This document shows, one piece after another, positions 44,841 to 56,521 of a stretch of DNA of 64,000 nucleotides (within the stretch, counting starts at the first letter, position 1; each line of letters starts with the position of its first letter). The notes below the pieces were generated by a model. The model was not told the DNA's origin and searched no databases. It saw nothing but the letters and a program-made list of their open reading frames with translations. The translations under genes and the position numbers were made by a program. Source of the DNA: Kappaphycus alvarezii (Eukaryota > Rhodophyta > Florideophyceae > Gigartinales > Solieriaceae); assembly GCA_002205965.3 (NCBI GenBank), contig NADL03000655.1, forward strand, positions 310,001-374,000. Reading direction: 5' to 3'.

Positions 44841-45590
44841 AATAGCGTGGCTCATCGCGCATTCCTCAAAGGCTATTCATATTTCCCCGAGGTCTTGTCC
44901 GTCACGCTTCGTCGACACCTCGACCTCCCTGTCTTCGACTTGTCAATTCCCCTTGTTTGCACCCACTGTCTCGCATACATGGACGCCCAAGGCGACCATG
45001 CCTCGAGTTGCACCTCAGGATACAACGCCGCTACCCGACACAACTTCCTCCGGAACCTCCTCATGTCCGACTTGTTCCGACCTGCCGGTCTCGCTCACAG
45101 ACGAGAAGTTCCCAACCTTATGCCGGGTACAGACCTCCGGCCAGCCGACATCCTCATCCAATGTGGACCGGAACCTACTGACACGCTCATTGCGCCGACG
45201 TGAGTCGCATATGATGTTACCATTCGCAGTCCCATGGCCCGATCTTACCTCAAACAAGCTGCATTGGCACCTTGCGGCAGCCGAATCGGCCTACGTTGAC
45301 AAGCGCTCAGTGAGAGCTGCGTTTAACCTGAGACCCGACGCTACCTTTCCGAAGCTCGGTTTTCACTTTGTTCCGCTTGCTTTCAACTCTTTCGCCGCGC
45401 CCTGTAAGTCAACCTCTGGGGTGATTGAGACCCATGCGAAATTGATAGCGCGACGACTGCCCTGTACACCAGCGGCGGCCCTTGACCACCTGCGGCAACG
45501 AATCTCGTCGACTATATGGTCTACCTTTGCAACACCGATCCTAGCGCGTACTCCGAAGCTGGGTAGTGACGATCTTCAACTATCTTAGCT
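44841..45590 (+). mobile_element. Non-LTR retrotransposon copy D, 3' part with REL domain
   Basis: Frame 44847-45203: VTLRRHLDLPVFD, CTHC...QGDHASSC (CCHC finger), ATRHNFLRN, MPGTDLRPADILIQCG. The frame then shifts by one near 45205, the second Asp block reading ALDVTIR in the alternative frame. The rest (45210-45588) has LGFHFVPLAFNSFAAP and RISSTIWSTFATPILARTP, the family's C-terminal block. Catalytic RPAD and DVT are both kept. The 5' truncation is typical of this retrotransposon type. Confidence 0.75.
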
Positions 45591-45654
45591 TACACTGTCA
45601 GCTAGGCTTGTACGCCTTTTATAATACATGAAGTACAGTAAAGATGATTACAAA

Positions 45655-45910
45655 TAATAGCGTAGCTGAGTTTCTGGCCAGTCTTCACTCTCCCCGTAGA
45701 ACAGCCGCTGCGAGACGCGACAGCTCCGCAAAAGACAGTACTGTACTGTGCAGTACAGTACAGTGCGTGACTGCACAGAGATTTTCAACTGCAAGGGCCG
45801 TGCGTGCGGCTGATTGGGCCTTCTCAACTGTTGTGCTGAAAGTGCTCAGCGCTGCATCTATGTATTCAGACACCGCTGCCATGGCGATAACTATGGCAAT
45901 AGTTTGACGG
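45655..45910 (-). pseudogene. Non-LTR retrotransposon relic (copy E)
   Basis: AATAGCGTAGCTGAGTTTCT...GTCTTCACTCTCCC...GCCGCTGCGAGACGCGAC resembles 46100-46170 of copy F (GAGTAGCTAAGCTTCTGATA...GTCTTCACTCCCCC...CCGCTACGAGACGCTAC). The minus frame MAAVSEYIDAALSTFSTTVE is the counterpart of IETYAAAVASRS. A CTGTAC cluster (45738-45770) interrupts it. Confidence 0.55.
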
Positions 45911-45960
45911 GTGTCCGCTGCAGACTCCGGCCAAATTGCTAGCTAAGAGCTAACCGAGTT

Positions 45961-46950
45961 GTTCTTTATCATTGGTGTACAGTCCAAATGTGCAACGTTG
46001 CAAAGTACTTAAAATTACTGTAAATTGGAATTGGGTGACTAAGCTCTGCGTGTTGCGGTGCGCGACAAATTACGGATGCTGCACATGTTGACCAGATTGA
46101 GTAGCTAAGCTTCTGATACAGGCGAGTCTTCACTCCCCCAGTCGAGCATCCGCTACGAGACGCTACTGCTGCCGCGTATGTCTCTATAGCCTTGGATGTT
46201 TCTAAAGAGGGTGTTCCTAACGAGTCGAAGGCTAGTGGTACAAAATCCCATCCTAGCCTTGATCGTCCCGGCATTGCCTCGCCTGGAATCGCTGCCACTT
46301 TCGTGGCTAAGTCTCTCTTCTTCCGCTTTCCTGCTGCGTTTGCAACAGCTCGCGCTTCTCGTGCTGCCATTGACTTATAGCTCTCCTGGAACGGGGATGA
46401 TACAGTCACGTCATACGCCAATGGGAGAGGGGACTGGGTGTTTGTTGCATCAGACCTTGGGTACACCAGAATGTCCGCAGGTCGCGCGTTCAGTCCAGGA
46501 AGTAGGTACTTCACTTCGTATTGAACGCTGAATCCTGCTGCCTTGAACAGCTCTCGGCCAAGTACCTTTACCACCGCTGTGTGATGGTTGGTCCATCCGA
46601 GGCCTTTGTTGCATAAGTCTGCTGCATGGTCTCCTAGAGCGTCCATGGGCCTGTAACCGAGTAGTCCATGTCGGCCACGTGTAGCGACATTCGCGAAAAC
46701 ATAGATTGTGCAATAGACGACCAGGTTGCACAACTAAAGCGCCTATAGATACATCTGTGGATAACTCCAACGGATGTGTTGAACTTCTCCGCCATGTGCG
46801 GCAACAGACCTTCTGTGAAGAGGATGGTTGCAAGGGAAGGCAAACCGGGGAATCAAAGGCCAGCGGCTGCAACTCGAAATTGGGGGCCTGTGTGGGTCAT
46901 CATGACCATTCCTCTTCACTGTGGCATGTAACAGGTTTTCCGCTCCACTC
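45961..46950 (-). mobile_element. Non-LTR retrotransposon copy F, 3' part with REL domain
   Basis: The 254-codon minus frame 46733-45969 has the finger remnant (ALGDHAADLC; the first Cys pair is lost), TNHHTAVVKVLG, EVKYLLPGLNARPADILV, LAYDVTVSSPFQES, a basic segment and LGWDFVPLAFDSLGTPS. It ends with KLSYSIWSTCAASVICRAPQ. Frames 46450-46872 continue further upstream. This is one of the best preserved endonuclease domains in the window. Its last 340 bp are repeated in inverted orientation at 50097-50446. Confidence 0.8.
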
Positions 46951-48029
46951 GTAGCTCACTTCCGGATGAGACTTAGGTCCTGTTCCGTCATCAAGGACTG
47001 AGGCAGGGCCTTACATTTTCTTCCGCGTTGTCGCTCTAGCACAACTCTTGCGTCAGCCCAAGGATATCTAGTATAGCTGTCATGCCAGGGCGTTTTCCAA
47101 GCTGTGATTCCTCAGGACACTCCTGCATCATGGGTTGCATGCAAGGCACAGCTGAGTTCGACCTTCCTCGTGACTGTCAAACGATTTGCTTTCCGATACT
47201 GCTTCGTGTCCTATCTGATCCCACTGAGCTCCGCTTCGGCGCTTTGGCCACTGCAAAACAAGATGATTTAGCATGGTGGAGCGCAGTCTTATGTCGCTTT
47301 TTCGGTGAGTGGAATACAGGCTCCATGGTGTAACATTTTATTCAGGGGTTTCAGGAAGCTCAGGTGCGCATGAAGTTTCTTGTTAGAAGGCTCCATGCGC
47401 TTACAGAATCTTTTGGTGTGCTTTGATTTGGTATAATTTAGAGGCGAGGCGGGTATTTCAAGTTGTCAGGGCAGCATGGCGGCTTGTTTTTGGAATTGCT
47501 AATCAGCCGATAGGACTTCATCCTAGACACAAATGAGCAAATTTGAAAAGAACTGACTGCAGATTCCCATGGGCTTCGAAATGGTTTATCCCGTGGTGTG
47601 GCGATCCCGAGTCTCTAGCTGGGTTGAATCACTGTTTGGAGATGAGAAAACGATTTGAGCAGGACGAACGGGTGCGGCCTCGATAGGCAGGAATCGTAAT
47701 GACCACAATTGGTGGCCCTTGTCGCGGATTCAGGCGACAACGATCAACGATCTCTGAGGAACTGCAAAGGTGATTTGTGCGGTCCGGTTTGTCTCAATGA
47801 AATTGTTGCAGTACAAAGCGAGAGAGCAAACCCTCCCCTGAGTTGCATTATTATCCTAGGTGGGATAAATGGGCTGGATAACTGCGAGTGGTGCAAAAGT
47901 TGGGTGTCCTATGAACTTCCATCAAAACCATGATTCAGGATCCACTGTACCGGACGATTAACGGAGCTTTGGTACCAACTAAAAAGTAGCAGGTAGACCC
48001 GTCTACAAGCAAGTCGCGTTGGAGGTGAC
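46951..48029. other. No recognisable feature
   Basis: Short frames only (for example 47082-47333 and 47709-47933 plus), none with a domain or matching the retrotransposon blocks. Confidence 0.35.
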
Positions 48030-48280
48030 CATCAACGTGGTGTGTCGTTGAAGGATGTTGTTCTTAATTGCAAATGATTATCAGAACACGATACTGGGTC
48101 TTCACGTAATAATCGAGAGTCAATAAGCATTACTCTCCTTTTGAGACTACTTACCGATGAGGTGACACGGTGGAGGTAGAAGCGGGTGTGGGCATGGTAA
48201 ATCGTGTCAAGCAGGTCCCATGCAGATTTGCAGCTGTCTACGGAAGCCTGCAATTGTTGACGCGTGAACTCCCCAGAGCC
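48030..48280 (-). pseudogene. Non-LTR retrotransposon relic (copy G), post-RT region
   Basis: SCKSAWDLLDTIYHAHTRFY and LHRVTSSVSSLKRRVML match copy A's SCKQTLALIDGIGDARIRFH and LHRICASACKLQHEVKL in the same spacing. The flanking minus frame 48312-48650 may be its upstream part but shows no recognisable block. Confidence 0.5.
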
Positions 48281-50096
48281 CAGGGGGGCGGGACATGGAC
48301 GAGTGTGAAGTTCATTTCGGGACCGAGCCTATGCAAGATCTGAAGCGCCTTGCTTCTTCCGGGTTGCGACCAATATGCATGTCGTCTTCTGCGGACCAGC
48401 GGTTCGACAGAAGGTCGCATTCAGCGGACTCGCGGTTGATAAGGTGGATCTCGGCGGGGGTCGCAGCCTCCCGAAGAAGAAAGCGTTGAGTCACCTCAAA
48501 GGACGAGAACGCATGTGGGAGGGTTGAGGATATGCCCAGGTGAAAGAGCTGCGGAGTGGGGAGGAAGTGGACGAGGGTTAAAGAAGCCGAGAGCGACGGA
48601 CTTCCGGGCACGAGTGGGGGCAGCAGCGGAGAGGTTAACCGGTTGGCCAATCAGTGCCAGTGCTTGCGGATTTCTCATGATCTGTGTTTCAGTAACAGGG
48701 TCGATGCGTGCAAGCTGGACCTTGGTAACTGGCGAAAGGGCGACAGCGGTTGTGGGGGAAGGAGGGAGTCAGGAGGCAACGGCGGCGTACCTAGACCCAT
48801 TTACGCTCCTTTATTGAGCGTGGGGTGATGCCGGCGAGCGCAAAGAGCCCGCGCCAGCTGATGAACGGGGTTGGGAAAAAGGATGCTACTGGTTACGAGT
48901 GGGAGAATGCTTGATTGTTTTCGGACGAGATGCCATACTTCAGTGCGGTTTTCAATGACTCCGCACAGGTTTGGTTACACACAGCAACGAGCACGAGCAA
49001 CCACAGCCACTAGGGCACCGATTACTACGACATTACCGTCGTGAAGCCTATTCACAATCAAAGCACCATTTGCAAACTGTTCATCGGGTATGTCCTCAAA
49101 CCCGCTGGTTTCGTGTGACAGCCGGAGGTTCCCCACCTAATCCCTGCCCACCGCTCACAATGATATCATCGTGCGCTCTTCGTCTGACATGCCTCGATCC
49201 GTTATGCCGCTCTGAGGGCTGCAGGTGCAGGTAATCTCGCTGATACTGCCAAATTGTGCACATTCCAGCGGTTGGTGCGCAGCGCGCTCCGCGCATGCTG
49301 ATGACTCGGCCCTCTTTATCCCACGGCATATTGTTAACGTTGCTTTCGATACTCTCGCTACTATACATCCATGCGTTCGGAATGTGTCGCTGATGAACAT
49401 GCCAAATATATTAGGCTCCGCTCTACTCGTGCATACGACGCGCAACTTGTACAGCCGAGCTTTTCGCCAATCACGGGCAGCATCGCCGTCGTCGGCCTTG
49501 TTGGTATGCCACCTCCAGGCCCGGTTTGTCTAAGTTTAGAGTTGTCTGAATTTCAGTTAGTCTTAAACCGTTGAGACTGTGTGCAAAATGCATTTCTTTC
49601 GGGTAGTACTGTACATGTGGCGAACAACCGATTATGGACCTGGTGTCAGAAATGGTGTCAGAAAAAGTACCATGCGCTTGCACGGACATAAAATTTGTAC
49701 TGACGGCTCTGCACGGCTCTGCAAGCCTGGATGTTGAGTACAAGTGAGTGTAGGTGATGCTGGATCAACATTCCAGGGAAAGGTCCTCGAACTTTGAAGA
49801 CCTTTGTGCGAGCGGATGCGGGTGATTATAAACACGCGACCGCGGGAAGAATTCCAAGTTTGGAAGATCCTCGTGACAGCGGGCGAGGGTTGAAGTCCCT
49901 ACACCCACGGGTGAATCAGTCGAGCCCTGTCGGCACGAGCGTCAGTACGTGGCCGGCTGTTAAGCGGGCAGTGCTATGCATCCCGCTTGGCCACGGACGA
50001 GTTTTACGCCTTCCCGAGGCGTTTAAGAAGCCACAGGAAATTTTATTTGAACTGGGGATAAACAGCTCACCACGTGGCCGACGTGGACCACCCGGT
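48281..50096. other. No firmly recognisable feature
   Basis: A G-rich stretch at 48520-48820 opens several overlapping plus frames. In 49225-49533 a plus frame has HADDSALFI, which looks superficially like an RT palm C box, but no other RT block is near. Nothing else seen. Confidence 0.3.
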
Positions 50097-50446
50097 TAGC
50101 TACGAAAAGTGGCAGCGATTCCAGGCGAGGCAATGCCGGGACGATCAAGGCTAGGATGGGATTTTGTACCACTAGCCTTCGACTCGTTAGGAACACCCTC
50201 TTTAGAAACATCCAAGGTTATAGAGACATACGCGGCAGCAGTAGCGTGTCGTAGCGGATGCTCGACTGGGGGAGTGAAGGCTCGCCTGTATCAGAAGCTT
50301 ACGGTAGCTACTCAAATCTGGTCAACATGTGCAGCATCCGTAATTTGTCGCGCACCGCAACACGCAGAGCTTAGTCACCCAATTCCAATTTACAGTAATT
50401 TTAAGTACTTTGCAACGTTGCACATTTGGACTGTACACCAATGATA
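50097..50446 (+). mobile_element. Non-LTR retrotransposon copy H, 3' end only
   Basis: Encodes VAAIPGEAMPGRSRLG to HIWTVHQ with only about eight residue differences from the end of copy F, followed by the same terminus (GTACACCAATGATAA). Heavily 5' truncated, as expected from incomplete target-primed reverse transcription. Together with copy F it is a recent pair in inverted orientation. Confidence 0.85.
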
Positions 50447-50748
50447 AGAGACCTATGTACTGTACAGTACTGTACTGAACTGTGAAGTACAGGCAAGGCA
50501 AATTGGAATCCAATACTGTACTGTAATGGAGATGTTGGCTTTCAGTTTTAATATTGAGCTAGGATCAATTCCTTTCCGATCGTTCTCTACTAGAGCTAGC
50601 TAGTTCCAAGTTGAACCAAGTCGCGGTCCCGGTCGTGGGCCTGGACAAGTCGTAGTTTACCACAGCTCTCCACTCTCAAACTGGTTCCTTCTATCCCCCT
50701 GCGCCTCTGCAATCATGCCCCACCGATTCGCCTAAACATATCATCACA
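50447..50748. other. Upstream region of the 50.7 kb gene
   Basis: ATGTACTGTACAGTACTGTA at 50455-50474 and TACTGTACTGTAATG near 50515 are CTGTAC-motif clusters. The final 80 bp before the ATG at 50749 are C-rich, as before the other host genes. Confidence 0.4.
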
Positions 50749-52249
50749 ATGCCCAACCTCACCCCCACCAACCTCTCACTGCCTTTGCCAACCATCTCTA
50801 CACACGTTTGCTCCCTGCCCCCCATCCTCCAATTTCCAACCTCGAAGCTCATCTAGCCTCCTTTTATCTTGCCCACTCTCGAGACCCCACCCTCTCTCCT
50901 CTTCCCGTCCTACCCATCCTATTCGAAGCGCTTTTCTGCCTCGCACGCGCCGATACCACCCACCGACCCCGCTTCCTTACCATCCTGCTCATCCTTGCCA
51001 CCACCTCGCTCAGGCGTGGCATTTGTTACACGCGTCCCATGCGTTGGATGAGATGCATCAACTGGGCTCCATTTCTGTACAATTGTTACTCGGAAATTGG
51101 GATTGTGCGAACCATGCCCTGCGCGCCGCGATTGCACAAGCCATGAAACAGCTATGTGTCGACTATGACGTTGAGGACAGTCCTGTGGCTATGGCGCTTA
51201 GATATACCGTGCAGAGGGGTGAGGTTGTGGACGGGGAGGAGAACCGGGATGCCGTGGGACGCGCGTTGGGTATCGTCGGGGTTGAGGGGTTGGGTGCGGT
51301 GCGTGATGAGGAATGGGTGGAAGTGGTGCGCATGTTGGGGTTGAGAGGGTGGGCAATGGCTGTCGTGAGGGAACGTACGGCGGTAGTTACTGCCAGGGGG
51401 GATGGGTCGATTGTTGTGGCGCGGATGAAGGCAGTGCTTGAGGAAATGGGGGTTGCGGAGATGCATCAGGTGGGGGAGCGGGTTGGGGTGGATGATGAGC
51501 GGGTGAGTGTGGGGGTTTGGAGGGGGAGTTGATTGGCGTGTTTGACAGGGTGAGAAGGGAGGCCGCTGGTGGGATGACTGGGATTATTTTGTCTATGGTT
51601 CGGGAGTGGGTGGAGAAGGGGGACTTGCGTCGGGCTGCGGCTGCGTATTTGGCGGCACCGCAGGTTGTGGGGAGGGTGGTGGAGAGGGTGAAGGGTATGA
51701 GTGAGGTTGTGGGGGTATGTCGTCGCAGTTGTGGTCGGTTGTGGATGATGAGATTGATGGGAGTTTGAGGGAGCTGGTGTGTGGCGTTGAGGAGATAGCG
51801 GTGGTACTTGGACAACGGTGTATGGACAATGGGGATCGCTCGAGGATGCGGCTGAAACGGGTTGCGCTTATGCATCCTTGGATTTTGCGGCGGAGGACCA
51901 AGAGTGTGGAGGGAGTGGTGCACACTGTGTTGCATGGCTTGATTGATGGGATGGGGAAGTATGGGCCGGGGGAATCAAAGTTTTGGAAGTTTGTGTGGAA
52001 ATTATGGGAATGATTGATGGGGATCTGTACGGGAGCGTGAGTAGAGATATCCTGCGATTTATGATGGAGGAGGGTAGAGATGTGAATGGCGTGCCGGATA
52101 TGTTTGGGGATTTGGCTGTGGCACTTTTCCGCTTGCTGGCAAGAGGACCCGTTGGGAAGGAAACAAGCGAGTTGATACAGTTGGTGATACGCGGTAAAGG
52201 GACAAGCGACCGGATACGACAGGCCGCCGAAGGTCTGCTTGCGCGATGA
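50749..52249 (+). pseudogene. Unrecognised helical protein gene, frame changes at four or more points
   Basis: A continuous coding signal of about 480 residues that changes frame near 51015 (ILATTSL into QAWHLLHASHAL), 51515 (GVWRG into ELIGVFDRV), 51715 (VKGM into SSQLWSVVDDE) and 51975 (PGES into KVLEVCVEI). The open frame upstream of 51015 has no ATG of its own; ATG 50749 is in another frame. Composition is Val/Gly/Arg-rich with amphipathic helices and no membrane segment or known motif; a helical-repeat or scaffold protein is possible but unproven. Two of the changes (near 51515 and 51715) are bounded by GTGAG...AG and GTGAAG...GCAG, so very short introns of about 20 and 41 bases cannot be excluded. 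Confidence 0.5.
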
Positions 52250-52467
52250 GTCTGTGTGTCACAAGTAATTTACAGGGGTTGAAATATGTGGAACTTTCAG
52301 CATATTATGAAGAGGAAGAAGTTGGATGCGAAAAGTCGGTCATTAGCGCTCGAGATTAGCAGGGCAAATAACATTTCTAATGACCTCAACAAGGGTCTGG
52401 ACACCGCAAAGTAGTCAATCGAATCTGGGAGTTATGTCCCAAAGAATAACGCGGTCTTATTAAACTA

Positions 52468-52562
52468 CAGTGCTCCCCGCAACACGCCGAGTTCTTGTCA
52501 CCCTATTTAAATTTCACGTTCTAAGGACCCTGCGACGTTGCACATTCATACATCAGTGATAG
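52468..52562 (+). pseudogene. Non-LTR retrotransposon 3' tail relic (copy I)
   Basis: CCCCGCAACACGCCGAGTTC, GTCACCCTATTTAAATTTCA, GACGTTGCACATTCATACAT and CAGTGATAGA follow the last 95 bp of copy H (CACCGCAACACGCAGAGCTT, GTCACCCAATTCCAATTTAC, CAACGTTGCACATTTGGACT, CAATGATAAGA). Confidence 0.7.
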
Positions 52563-53600
52563 ACGAATCAAACACTGGACTTTTGTGAATACTACCGCGT
52601 TTCTAAAGGCAATGGGCCACCACCCTCGTCTTTGCAAGACTCTTTAAAAGGAACCTGATGTCCTAATCACGAGCATACTGTGCAGTGCATTCGCTGCAAC
52701 GCTATCCAAATCCTTTCCCATCAGGACTTTGGGTTTCATCCGATGTAGGCCCGTTTGGTCGAACTTCTTCCTTCTAATCGCATGTGCGTACTACGTCATA
52801 CAAGCTCTCGATGCGATCCACAGAGTGTTTCCCTCAATTTGTCGTTATTGTCCCAAAACATTCGCGTGCGTGCCAATGCCTTCCAACACAACTTTAGGAT
52901 CCTCCTGCGAAACGCGAGCGATGAACAAAATCACACAAAATCATCTTATTCCTGGGCTAACCTTTACGCGGAGGAATGAAGGACGTGGTTTACAAAGTTC
53001 CCAGTGATATGGTCGAGAGTCTAGCAAAGCTCGAGCGAGCGCAATGGTTCAAAACAAAGTAAATGTTCTTCAGCGAATACCGTTGCTAACAACAGTATTT
53101 GTGTTTACCAAGGTTTTAAATCTCCACTCTGGTTATCCGTTTCACAGTCGCGGGTTTATCCTGGAGCACCCTGTCTCTACCACCCTACCTACCCCTTTTT
53201 ACCCCCTATTGCGCCAATCCCTGGTCTCTGTGTTTTTCGCAGCCATACCAGGTCCAATCTCCATCTCTTTGAGTGATTCGACCGGAACTACATACCACGC
53301 CTGTCGCATGCAATCTCCTCCTTTGCACTGCAATTTGGCAAGAGGTACGGTACTCTGCGGCTGAGCAGTTCGAATCCTGACCGTCACCATGGAGAATGAT
53401 GCGCGGGAGCGGAGGTTGCGGGTCTTTATGGAGAACGAGCACGAAGTTTGGCGGCGTTGACGTCAGTTCGCGGAACAGGCGGGGCGTGAGAGGTGAGAGC
53501 TCGGGCAGCTTTCAGCGGGAAACCAAGGAGGAGACTGCGCTTGGATTATTCCGCCGGGGTGGACGGCGGGGGAACTTTGCGGGTAGCGATTGCGTGGAAA
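52563..53600. other. No recognisable feature
   Basis: A few 60-145 codon frames without domains. AGTTCGAATCC near 53371 resembles a tRNA B box but no tRNA folds around it. Confidence 0.4.
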
Positions 53601-54955
53601 ACGTCTGTGAGCTCATCAAGGGGGCAGATCAATTGACCTGTCTGCGCGCGAGAGATGCGGCGCTTGAGAGAGGCGACAAAGCCCGGCTGATGGCGATTCC
53701 GAGGCTCCAATCATCCGTTGGTTGGATCGAGATTCGACGTATTGTCGACAGATGTCGGCGACAGGCGAATGGAAGGGTGCGTGATGGAAGTTGGGCAGGT
53801 AAGGGGGTTGGGACAGAAAGTGGAATAACATGAGAGGGAGCGGGGCAGTGTTGGGGGTTCTTGGGCATGGAGATTCACGAATTGGAGGGGAGTGGAGGGA
53901 TCGGCAGTGGTCCGTCCTCGGGGGAGCGGGGATCGCCGGCACGCAGACGCTTGTGTGGAGATTCAGCCGGGGTGCGGGGAGGGGTGGGGCGGATGAAGTA
54001 AGAACAGGGTCGGGAGGGGGCGAACCCCAGGGAAGCAGGTGAGGATGTCAGAGATGGATGTGTGCATCACATCGATGAAACGGGCCAGGCCGCCAAGCAC
54101 AGGAGGGGTGGAGGAGGCGAGAAAGCTCTGCGTAGAGGGTAGGAAGGAGATAGCAAACATCGTCGACCGTTTTGCAATCGTCAACAACCGGGGAGGGAGG
54201 GGAGACGGCGAAGGGGCGCGAAGAAGACGGACAGTGTTTGTAGAAGGCGCCATGGGCGGTTAAGGTGTGGCGGAGAGTGTCGCTGGCGGCGCAGACTGAA
54301 GTGCGGTGGTCAGCGTTGAGAACAACTGTAACGGGGCCTGGTAATACTCCACCAATGACGGCTTCCTGGGGGAAAGGGGTTGCGGGGGGGCGCTTGACAC
54401 GAGGGGTCATCACTGGGGCGAACTGTTTGGGACTATGTTTGACGAGACGGGAGCCAATGCGGTTGATGCTCTGTTGGGGGATTGGAGAAGTGAGGCGACA
54501 TCTGGTTGCGGAGGGGTAGGAGGGCGGCCAAGGACAGGAAGGCAAGTTGGGGACTGGGTTGAAAGGTGGATGACGTTAAGGTAATGGGTGTGGGACGGTT
54601 GGCGCGGCGGTGAGGGGTCAGTGGAGCCGTTGTTGAAGGCAACGAGAGATGGGAATGGAAGACATTTTTGGCTGCTTTTGTGCTTCGTAGGCAGCCGAGA
54701 GCGGTGGGGAGGGCGAAATCTGACTTTTGGAGCTCGAAGAGCACGGTGGGAGCATCCAGAGCGGTTAGATCTGTGATTGGGGAGAGTGGCGAGTCATATC
54801 AGCGACAAAGTCCAGCGAGGCATGGGCGGCGGCGCACATCGATCTCTGGGAGGCTGGCGGGCTGGCTGGGCCGTTACAGCCGGCCGGACAGGGAAGAAGA
54901 GATGTTGTCGTTGATGAAAGGTTTGACAAGTAGAGAGCGGGAAAACGACAGGTAA
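53600..54955 (-). pseudogene. Non-LTR retrotransposon N-terminal region relic (copy J)
   Basis: Minus-strand Pro/Ser/Thr-rich frames with the block PVTVVLNADHRTSVCAASDT and, in the next frame, TIAKRSTMFAISFLPSTQSF and ARFIDVMHTSISDILTCFPG. Order and character parallel copy A's N-terminal region (GDWTIVVHYAADSQDLL, then TMENRKALAGAITRLIDAAA and FVENFIAKFYAGCEN). No RT follows at lower coordinates. The assignment rests on weak similarity. Confidence 0.35.
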
Positions 54956-55134
54956 TCAGCGTTGCAGTTGACTCCCTTCATTGATCAATTGATGTGTCCT
55001 CCCGCCGTTGGTTGAGTAATGTCCTTGGTTGATCATGGAAAGCAAAGTGCAGTAACATTCAGGCGAAGCGTTCGAGGGTGTTATCTGGCTCTCAACAGCT
55101 CCCAACGACAGAAAATTAGTATGTTAGCAGACTC

Positions 55135-56286
55135 CTAGGACGGGTATCGGGACATCGAAGTCACTGTCACTGCTGACATCGTTGATAACGTGGAGGGTGA
55201 GAGCGTTGGGGGCCGGTTTTGTCGGTGAAAGTGACAGAAACCAGAAGGGCGAAGATCAGCAGCATGGTCATCCAAGACTTTCATGTTCTTGCGACAGTAA
55301 TGGCAAGTTATGCAGGAGTCGTTCAGTGAAGATCGAAAGGCCAAGGTGCCGTTGGGGCATAACGTTCGAGTGGGTGGCAGGGATAGTGGTAGCGTTGGTG
55401 GTGAGGGCGGTAAGAAAGGACGCGGTAGGGCTGTGGCGGTAGGCTTGATCGCGATTACGGGGACATATGTTGTCGTCGCTATGGTGATGATGGCTTTGGC
55501 GTGGGCAAGGGAAAAATCCGGTCACTGCGGAACGGGGGTCCGAGCAGCGACGAGGAGTGCTGTATCAAACACTGGGCGGGCCGCGCACGGGCTCACGCCG
55601 CGCCAACAATGGCCGTGACAGCGCCGCGGAGGGTGGGGTGAATCGCGGGGAAGCCTCGGTTACCCGGACGGACTGGAACGCACACTTCTGACGATTGGTC
55701 CGTGATAGTGACGGCATTATTGAGATCGTACTGGTTCCTGAACGGCGCAACCGGTGGGATGGCATTTGACGGTCGCCAAAATGGGGGCAGTGTGGGCGGG
55801 ATGCAGCAGGCTGGAGGATAGAGGGCGAAGCTCAGGAGACATGCCGATGCGCGCAGCAAATACATATGACAACGTTTGCAGGGGTTACGGACGCTGGTGC
55901 AGATAAAAGGTGCGCCGGAACGCCTTGAATTTGTCATCTTTGATCGAGGAGGGTCCTGGCGTTCGATGGATTGCAAGGGATAGCAATAGCATGCTGGCGG
56001 GATCACCTTGTGCACACTGGGCATTGCGGATCAGGGCATAATGGCAGTTTAAGATAAGAAGAGGTGATTGCGTACGTCCGACCAGCATGTTCAGGAAACG
56101 GGCGAGTGTGGGCTCAAGGATTGGGAGGTCGAGTATGGACTGTCGGTTTGCAGGAATTGTGAGCATCAACAGCAACATCTTCAGGCGGCTGGGGGGTGGG
56201 GCCACATCTCGTATGACTCTGCGACGGTAGGTCAACAAATATGAAGAGGTCTTCACAACAAAAGCCCAAAGAGACCATCTATCCAC
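55135..56286 (-). mobile_element. Non-LTR retrotransposon copy K, RT palm to zinc finger
   Basis: RT palm B block QCAQGDPASMLLLSLAIH at about 56020-55965, preceded by LARFLNMLVGRTQSPLLIL (compare copy A LCRFLNMVYARNTPSLILP). After an internal gap comes YRHSPTASF...MPQRHLGLS (55525-55268) and then, in another frame, CHYCRKN...DDHAADLRP (55345-55280), a CCHC finger with its last Cys changed to Arg. The endonuclease itself is not recognisable. Confidence 0.65.
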
Positions 56287-56521
56287 GCCGCCACATTAGC
56301 CAAGCCAACTCTGCTTTCCCGATCGCACTCTTGACGCACAAAAAGCGCTAATCCCTCACCCCTATCACGCATCCCTAATCCTTCGTCTGCAGAAACGATA
56401 AACGCTCGCAAATCCCGCGACATACACACCTCTCCAACCTAACCAAGCTGAACACCGCGGCGCGAAAACAGCGAAAACAGCCGGATTCCACAGCAGCTGC
56501 AACTCCCCCAGCCTTCACACC
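56287..56521. other. Spacer after mitochondrial carrier stop
   Basis: Short C/A-rich spacer between copy K and the carrier gene's 3' end. No feature. Confidence 0.4.

Noticed and set aside
49225-49533. RT-like HADDSALFI box
   Set aside because: No other RT block lies within 1 kb on the same strand and the frame has no retrotransposon-like neighbours.
53320-53395. Possible tRNA gene (A-box-like TGGCAAGAGG and B-box-like AGTTCGAATCC)
   Set aside because: The T stem does not pair (AGCAG against CCTGA) and no acceptor stem forms, so the boxes are coincidental.
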